Source: Thermoleophilaceae bacterium (lineage in GTDB: Bacteria; Actinomycetota; Thermoleophilia; Solirubrobacterales; Thermoleophilaceae). Taken from it: DNA of 8,855 bases. The translations under genes were made by a program, and so were the position numbers. The notes under the pieces are model-generated. The model saw nothing but the letters and a program-made list of their open reading frames with translations, had not been told where the DNA came from and searched no databases. The stretch spans positions 1-8,855 of the forward strand of contig JACCYP010000299.1 in the NCBI GenBank assembly GCA_013696425.1. The letters are read 5' to 3'. Shown in pieces: positions 6,122-8,855 of the stretch; within the stretch, counting starts at the first letter, position 1; every line of letters begins with the position of its first letter.

Positions 6122-6684
6122 CACGCCCGCCCGACCTGCCGGATCATCGCCGGGTAGACGATCAGGTGCCGGAACGGTGCGATCGCTGCCATGTAGGCCT
6201 TGCCAGCCAATCCGTTCGGCTTGACGAGCACGGCCATCTGGCCGCGGTAGCCGCCGCTCCCGTCCGGCACCCAGCTCAGGTGCATCACCCCGTGCATGGT
6301 CCGGTTCGCGATCTCGGCGGCGAACTCGTCGTCGGTCAGGTAGAGGGAGGTGAAAGGGAGCGCGCCGAACTCCGGGCCTGGTGGACCCTCGCGCAGGTCG
6401 GCGGGCAACCGGTCTCGCAGCGTCGGGACCCTGGCGCCGAGGCCGGTGTCCTCGTCGTCCCAGCCGAAGAGCTCCCCAAGCTTCCACCGGATCGCGAACA
6501 GGGCCCGGGTGGCGCGGGAGGGGCTCTCCGAGGTGTCGCCCGCGGCGATCCCCTCCACCAGGCGGGGGAACTCGTCCGGGCCGCCGGGCGTCGGCAGGGC
6601 CCACACGTCCTCGAGCCGGAAGTCGCGCGTGAGCGCATGGATCCGCCAGGGCTGAGAGGTGTGCGCGTCTTTAGGGAGCCTCAT
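6118..6684 (-). CDS. DUF2867 domain protein
   Basis: 188 aa, full-length DUF2867. The diagnostic N-terminus PWRIHALTRDFRLEDVWALP with TPGGPDEFPRLVEGI is clear, followed by RATRALFAIRWKLGELFGWD, a mid-domain FTSLYLTDDEFAAEIANRTM and the end YMAAIAPFRHLIVYPAMIRQ. The fold resembles ligand-binding SRPBCC/START-like proteins; the biochemical role is unknown, and the domain also occurs fused to NAD-dependent epimerases. Start ATG 6684 has GAGG six bases upstream. The next gene overlaps it by 4 bases. The promoter must lie within the 56-bp gap shared with the TetR gene, under the two inverted repeats. Confidence 0.88.
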   Translation of the reverse strand: MRLPKDAHTSQPWRIHALTRDFRLEDVWALPTPGGPDEFPRLVEGIAAGDTSESPSRATRALFAIRWKLGELFGWDDEDTGLGARVPTLRDRLPADLREGPPGPEFGALPFTSLYLTDDEFAAEIANRTMHGVMHLSWVPDGSGGYRGQMAVLVKPNGLAGKAYMAAIAPFRHLIVYPAMIRQVGRAW

Positions 6685-6697
6685 CGTGAACCTCGTT

Positions 6698-6715
6698 CCA
6701 TACGGGTGCGTATGG
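6698..6715. promoter_or_regulatory. Inverted repeat 1: candidate TetR operator
   Basis: CCATACG-GGTG-CGTATGG, a perfect 7-bp inverted repeat with a 4-base centre. It contains the core ATACG-N4-CGTAT (6700-6713), the same core as repeat 2. It is 13 bp from the DUF2867 start, so a bound repressor would block that gene. Confidence 0.65.
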
Positions 6716-6729
6716 ATACGGTACCGTAT
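6716..6729. promoter_or_regulatory. Inverted repeat 2: candidate TetR operator
   Basis: ATACGGTACCGTAT is a fully self-complementary 14-mer with the core ATACG-N4-CGTAT. Its centre is 16 bp from that of repeat 1, so two repressor dimers could sit side by side. It includes -10-like TACGGT/TACCGT, and lies 11 bp before the tetR-type start, which fits autorepression. Confidence 0.68.
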
Positions 6730-6740
6730 GGATCAAGACG

Positions 6741-7295
6741 ATGGCCCTGACTCGCACGCCCCGCACCAGCTGGATCGACGAAGGGCTCCGCGCCCTGGCC
6801 GCCGGCGGCCCCGACGCCATCCGGATCGAGGCGCTGGCGCAGGCCCTCGGCGTCACCAAGGGCGGCTTCTACTGGCACTTCGACGACCGCCCCGCACTGC
6901 TCGAGGAGATGCTCGACACGTGGGAGCAGGTGATGATCGACGAGGTGATCGAGCGCGTCGAAGGCGAGGGCGGTGACGCGCGAACGAGGCTGCGGCGGCT
7001 CTTTGACCTCGCCTCCACCCGCGAGAGCCGAGAGCTGCTCCGTGTCGACCTCGCGGTCCGCGACTGGGCCCGGCGCGACAGGGCGGTGGCAAAGCGGCTG
7101 CGGCGCGTCGACAACCGGCGGATGGAGTACATGCGCTCGCTGTTCTCCGACTTCATCCCGGGCGAGGACGACGTCGAGGCGCGGTGCCTGATCGCGATGT
7201 CGCTGTTCGTCGGCAGCCATTTCGTGGCCGCGCGTCACGGCGGGCGCAGTCGCGCCGAGGTGATGACCGCGGCGTTGAAGCGGCTCGAGGCCTAG
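6741..7295 (+). CDS. TetR/AcrR-family transcriptional regulator
   Basis: 184 aa from ATG 6741. The N-terminal DNA-binding domain is clear: TSWIDEGLRALAAGGPDAIR, then the helix-turn-helix IEALAQALGVTKGGFYWHF and DDRPALLEEML. The C-terminal helical half (about 65-184) is the ligand and dimer domain and is too variable to show a ligand. The family usually represses its own and neighbouring genes until a small molecule binds. The divergent DUF2867-molybdoenzyme pair and the twin inverted repeats in the gap make those the likely targets. Its TAG shares CTAG with the stop of the convergent DCC1-like gene. Confidence 0.93.
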   Translation: MALTRTPRTSWIDEGLRALAAGGPDAIRIEALAQALGVTKGGFYWHFDDRPALLEEMLDTWEQVMIDEVIERVEGEGGDARTRLRRLFDLASTRESRELLRVDLAVRDWARRDRAVAKRLRRVDNRRMEYMRSLFSDFIPGEDDVEARCLIAMSLFVGSHFVAARHGGRSRAEVMTAALKRLEA

Positions 7296-7723
7296 CGGCG
7301 GCGGCTCGGCGCAGCGCGTTCAGCCTCGGCCCGCTGCACCCGCGCGCTCGCGCGGCGTTTCATCGCCGCGGGCACGGCCTTCGAGATCTGAGTGCGGTGA
7401 TCGGCGACCCACTGGTAGGCACGGCCGGTGAGCCGGGGCGCGCGGGCGACCGCGCGCGCGGGTACGGATCCCCCCGGGAGCAATCGAAGCAGGGGGGCGG
7501 CGACGGCACCGGCCGAGAGCCGCTCACCGTCGGGGGCAATGAGGTGAACCGACGCAAGCCGGGCGGCGGGGTCGAGGTCGCCGAGCAGCTCTGCGCCCTC
7601 CGGGCTCTGGATCGCGCTGGGCACGAGCGCGCGCTCGCGGTCCAGCACCAGCAGCCCGGACACGATCCACTTGCAGAACCCGCAGTCCGAGTCGTAGAGA
7701 AGTGTCCAGGCCGGCTTCAGCAA
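7292..7723 (-). CDS. DCC1-like thiol-disulfide oxidoreductase family protein (DUF393)
   Basis: 143 aa. The diagnostic N-terminal motif is LLYDSDCGFCKWIVSGLLVLD with C14-G-F-C17, a thioredoxin-like CxxC site; family members usually read YDGDCGFC. Then come SAIQSPEGAELLGDLDPAAR, the strand SVHLIAPDGERLSAGAVAAP, GRAYQWVADHRTQISKAVP and a basic tail. A thiol redox role is inferred from the motif; no substrate is established for this protein. The start is TTG 7723 (or CTG 7720), overlapping the stop of the upstream serine hydrolase in TTGCTGA, so translation is probably coupled. Its stop overlaps the TetR gene stop. Confidence 0.87.
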   Translation of the reverse strand: MLKPAWTLLYDSDCGFCKWIVSGLLVLDRERALVPSAIQSPEGAELLGDLDPAARLASVHLIAPDGERLSAGAVAAPLLRLLPGGSVPARAVARAPRLTGRAYQWVADHRTQISKAVPAAMKRRASARVQRAEAERAAPSRRR

Positions 7724-8613
7724 ACGGGCGAGCGCTCAGCGGGCGAGCGGTCGTAGGCACGGACGACGGCGCTCCAGATCTGCGAGGAGTTGGTGTCATC
7801 GGCCTCCGGATCCGAGGAGCTGGACAGCACGGTGACGGTCACGTCGCGCGAGCGGTCGTGCCATGCCTCGGCCTCGTAGCCGCTGCCCGAGTAGCCGTCG
7901 TGGCCGGTCCAGCGCCGGCCGCCCTCGGTGCGCTTGTAGATGCCGAAGCCGTAGCCGCCCTTGCCCATCGTGGTCATCTCGGCGAGGCGCTCGGGCGAGA
8001 TCAGCCGGCCGTCGAACAGGGCGTCGGTGAAGTTCGCGAGGTCGGGGGCGGTCGAGACCACCCCGCCGTCGGTCCACACGTACTCGTAGCGCGCGCCCGG
8101 CCGGGCCTCTGGACGACCGACGGTCCGCAGCACCTCGGGGCGGGTGAACGGGTGGCGGGGGCGGCGCTCGGCGAGCTCCTCGATCTGGTCGTCGGGCGAG
8201 TACTCGGGCAGCCCGCTCGTGTGGCTGAGCAGGTGCCGGATGGTGATCCGCCGCGCGTTCGGCAGGCCGGGCTCATACGCCGCGACGGGGGAGTCGAGCG
8301 ACAGCCTCCCGGCGTCGACGAGCTGGAGGATCATCGCCGCGGTGATCGGTTTGGTGACGCTCGCGATCACGAAGCGGGTGTTGGGCGTCACGCGAACGTT
8401 CGAGCCGAGGCGGCGCACGCCGCTCGCCCCGTTCCAAACCACCCGCCCGCAGCGGTGCACGGAGGCCGTGGTGGCGGGGACGTAGGTGTCGGCGCGGGCA
8501 TCCGCGAGAGCGTCGTCGAGGGCGTCGGTGGTCGCGTCGCCGAGGGCGTTCGCGGGCGCGGCGGCGAGCAGCGCAGCCGAGGCGATCAGTCCGAGGAAGC
8601 GAGCCCGGATCAC
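7717..8613 (-). CDS. Secreted serine hydrolase (beta-lactamase/class C PBP type), internally shortened
   Basis: 298 aa from GTG 8613. Residues 1-23 are a signal peptide (RARFLGLIASAALLAAAPANA, cleavage after Ala23), so it acts outside the membrane. The catalytic S85-V-T-K88 lies in RFVIASVTKPITAAMILQL, and HLLSHTSGLPEY (127-138) follows. The general base Tyr is probably Y178 in RYEYVWTDG, and the third motif is H238-D-G240 in TGHDGYSGSGY. Most relatives read Y-S-N and then carry some 70-90 residues before the GG(V/L)VSTAxDLxxF stretch. Here Y178 runs almost directly into GGVVSTAPDLANF, so the Asn and that block are missing in frame. It may be a minimal variant or an inactivated one. It is coupled to the DCC1-like gene downstream. 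GGAGGA abuts the GTG too closely for a normal ribosome site, while TACGCT at 8625-8620 suggests a leaderless start. Confidence 0.87.
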   Translation of the reverse strand: MIRARFLGLIASAALLAAAPANALGDATTDALDDALADARADTYVPATTASVHRCGRVVWNGASGVRRLGSNVRVTPNTRFVIASVTKPITAAMILQLVDAGRLSLDSPVAAYEPGLPNARRITIRHLLSHTSGLPEYSPDDQIEELAERRPRHPFTRPEVLRTVGRPEARPGARYEYVWTDGGVVSTAPDLANFTDALFDGRLISPERLAEMTTMGKGGYGFGIYKRTEGGRRWTGHDGYSGSGYEAEAWHDRSRDVTVTVLSSSSDPEADDTNSSQIWSAVVRAYDRSPAERSPVC

Positions 8614-8619
8614 TCCTCC

Positions 8620-8625
8620 AGCGTA
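8620..8625 (-). promoter_or_regulatory. -10 element TACGCT, possible leaderless promoter
   Basis: On the minus strand TACGCT (TANNNT) is followed by six bases (GGAGGA) and then GTG 8613, placing +1 at or within a base or two of the start codon. No -35 is evident. Confidence 0.33.
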
Positions 8626-8632
8626 CGCCGCC

Positions 8633-8638
8633 TAGAAT
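8633..8638 (+). promoter_or_regulatory. -10 element TAGAAT for tRNA-Pro
   Basis: TAGAAT is a good -10 match ending 12 bases before the tRNA 5' end, which leaves a short 5' leader. No clear -35 is seen. It lies in the 37-bp gap divergent from the serine hydrolase. Confidence 0.45.
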
Positions 8639-8650
8639 GCCTCCGAGTCA

Positions 8651-8724
8651 CGGGGCGTGGCGCAGTCTGGTAGCGCACTCGGCTGGGGGCCGAGCGGTCG
8701 CTGGTTCAAATCCAGTCGCCCCGA
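8651..8724 (+). tRNA. tRNA-Pro (anticodon GGG)
   Basis: A 74-base cloverleaf. The acceptor CGGGGCG/CGCCCCG is perfect with discriminator A. The D stem is GCGC/GCGC with loop AGTCTGGTA. The anticodon stem CTCGG/CCGAG is perfect with loop CTGGGGG, so the anticodon is GGG. The T stem GCTGG/CCAGT closes with a G-T pair and has loop TTCAAAT. CCA is not encoded. Confidence 0.97.
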
Positions 8725-8752
8725 TTTACTGGCGCGTTCGCCTTCCCGGTCG

Positions 8753-8758
8753 TATGGT
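8753..8758 (+). promoter_or_regulatory. -10 element TATGGT, probable leaderless promoter
   Basis: TATGGT is followed by exactly seven bases and then ATG 8766, so transcription would begin at the A of the start codon. No purine-rich ribosome site precedes the ATG, which supports the leaderless reading. Confidence 0.5.
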
Positions 8759-8765
8759 TGACGCC

Positions 8766-8855
8766 ATGGCAAAGGGTTTCTTCGTAGCGGGTGCGATGGT
8801 CGCGGCGTTGGTCGTGGCAGCGCCGGCCCAGGCAGCGAGCGCGACGCGCTCGATC
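8766..8855 (+). CDS. N-terminus of a secreted protein (partial, runs off the window)
   Basis: Thirty codons from ATG 8766 read MAKGFFVAGAMVAALVVAAP followed by AQAASATRSI. A short basic start, a hydrophobic core and an AxA site (AQA) make a typical Sec signal peptide with cleavage around residue 23. The rest lies outside the window, so no function can be given. It is preceded by a -10 with leaderless spacing and follows tRNA-Pro by 41 bases. Confidence 0.75.
   Translation, partial: MAKGFFVAGAMVAALVVAAPAQAASATRSI

Noticed and set aside
6122..6604. N-terminal extension of the molybdoenzyme frame
   Set aside because: The translation is Arg/Pro-rich and overlaps the well-conserved DUF2867 gene in another frame. 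Homology to the enzyme begins only after the GTG at 6121.
7702..8673. A 323-codon + strand frame over the serine hydrolase
   Set aside because: It is antisense shadow, Val/Gly/Arg-rich, runs into tRNA-Pro, and conflicts with a protein having signal peptide and catalytic motifs.
1..8855. CRISPR arrays, insertion sequences, toxin-antitoxin or phage modules
   Set aside because: No spaced direct repeats, transposase, integrase or structural phage proteins are seen on either strand. The HNH gene is the only candidate for mobile origin.

Overview
This window is high-GC DNA (about 70% by eye, with strongly GC-ending codons) whose gene content fits an actinobacterium, most likely a Thermoleophilia/Solirubrobacterales-type organism. 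That placement is an inference. It rests on the style of the short primary-like sigma factor, a Gram-positive type LexA box, probable leaderless promoters, and families common there (DUF2867, F420/deazaflavin-type nitroreductase, DCC1-like protein, FAO-like GMC oxidase). No stretch longer than 300 bases lacks a gene.

Layout. 1-141 (+) is the C-terminal end of an unrecognised gene, facing a minus-strand cluster read from 2905 down to 175. That cluster holds a 74-aa single-span membrane protein, a SnoaL-like protein (frameshifted), and a membrane-anchored GMC alcohol oxidase with one in-frame TAG. Divergent from it at 3034-3879 is a SigA/RpoD-like sigma factor. This converges, with stops overlapping in CTAG, on a DUF1275/YoaK membrane protein (frameshifted). 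Head-to-head with that gene, 26 bp away, is a deazaflavin-dependent nitroreductase-family gene (frameshifted). Next comes tRNA-Gly(TCC), whose 3' end abuts the end of a lower-GC zinc-ribbon/HNH nuclease gene preceded by a perfect consensus SOS box.

5444-7295 is a clean regulatory unit. A TetR regulator (+) is divergent from a DUF2867 gene translationally coupled to a sulfite-oxidase-family molybdopterin enzyme (-). The 56-bp gap between them holds two tandem copies of ATACG-N4-CGTAT, likely the TetR operators. 7292-8613 (-) is a coupled pair: a secreted serine hydrolase of the beta-lactamase/class C type that seems to lack an internal block, and a DCC1-like thiol-disulfide protein. tRNA-Pro(GGG) and the first 30 codons of a secreted protein close the window.

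Two themes stand out. First, four genes between 175 and 4858 carry a frameshift or a nonsense codon (one each), which means either gene decay or uncorrected sequencing errors. Second, the regulatory DNA is informative: the SOS box on the HNH gene, the paired TetR operators, and repeated -10-N6/7-start spacing that suggests leaderless mRNAs.
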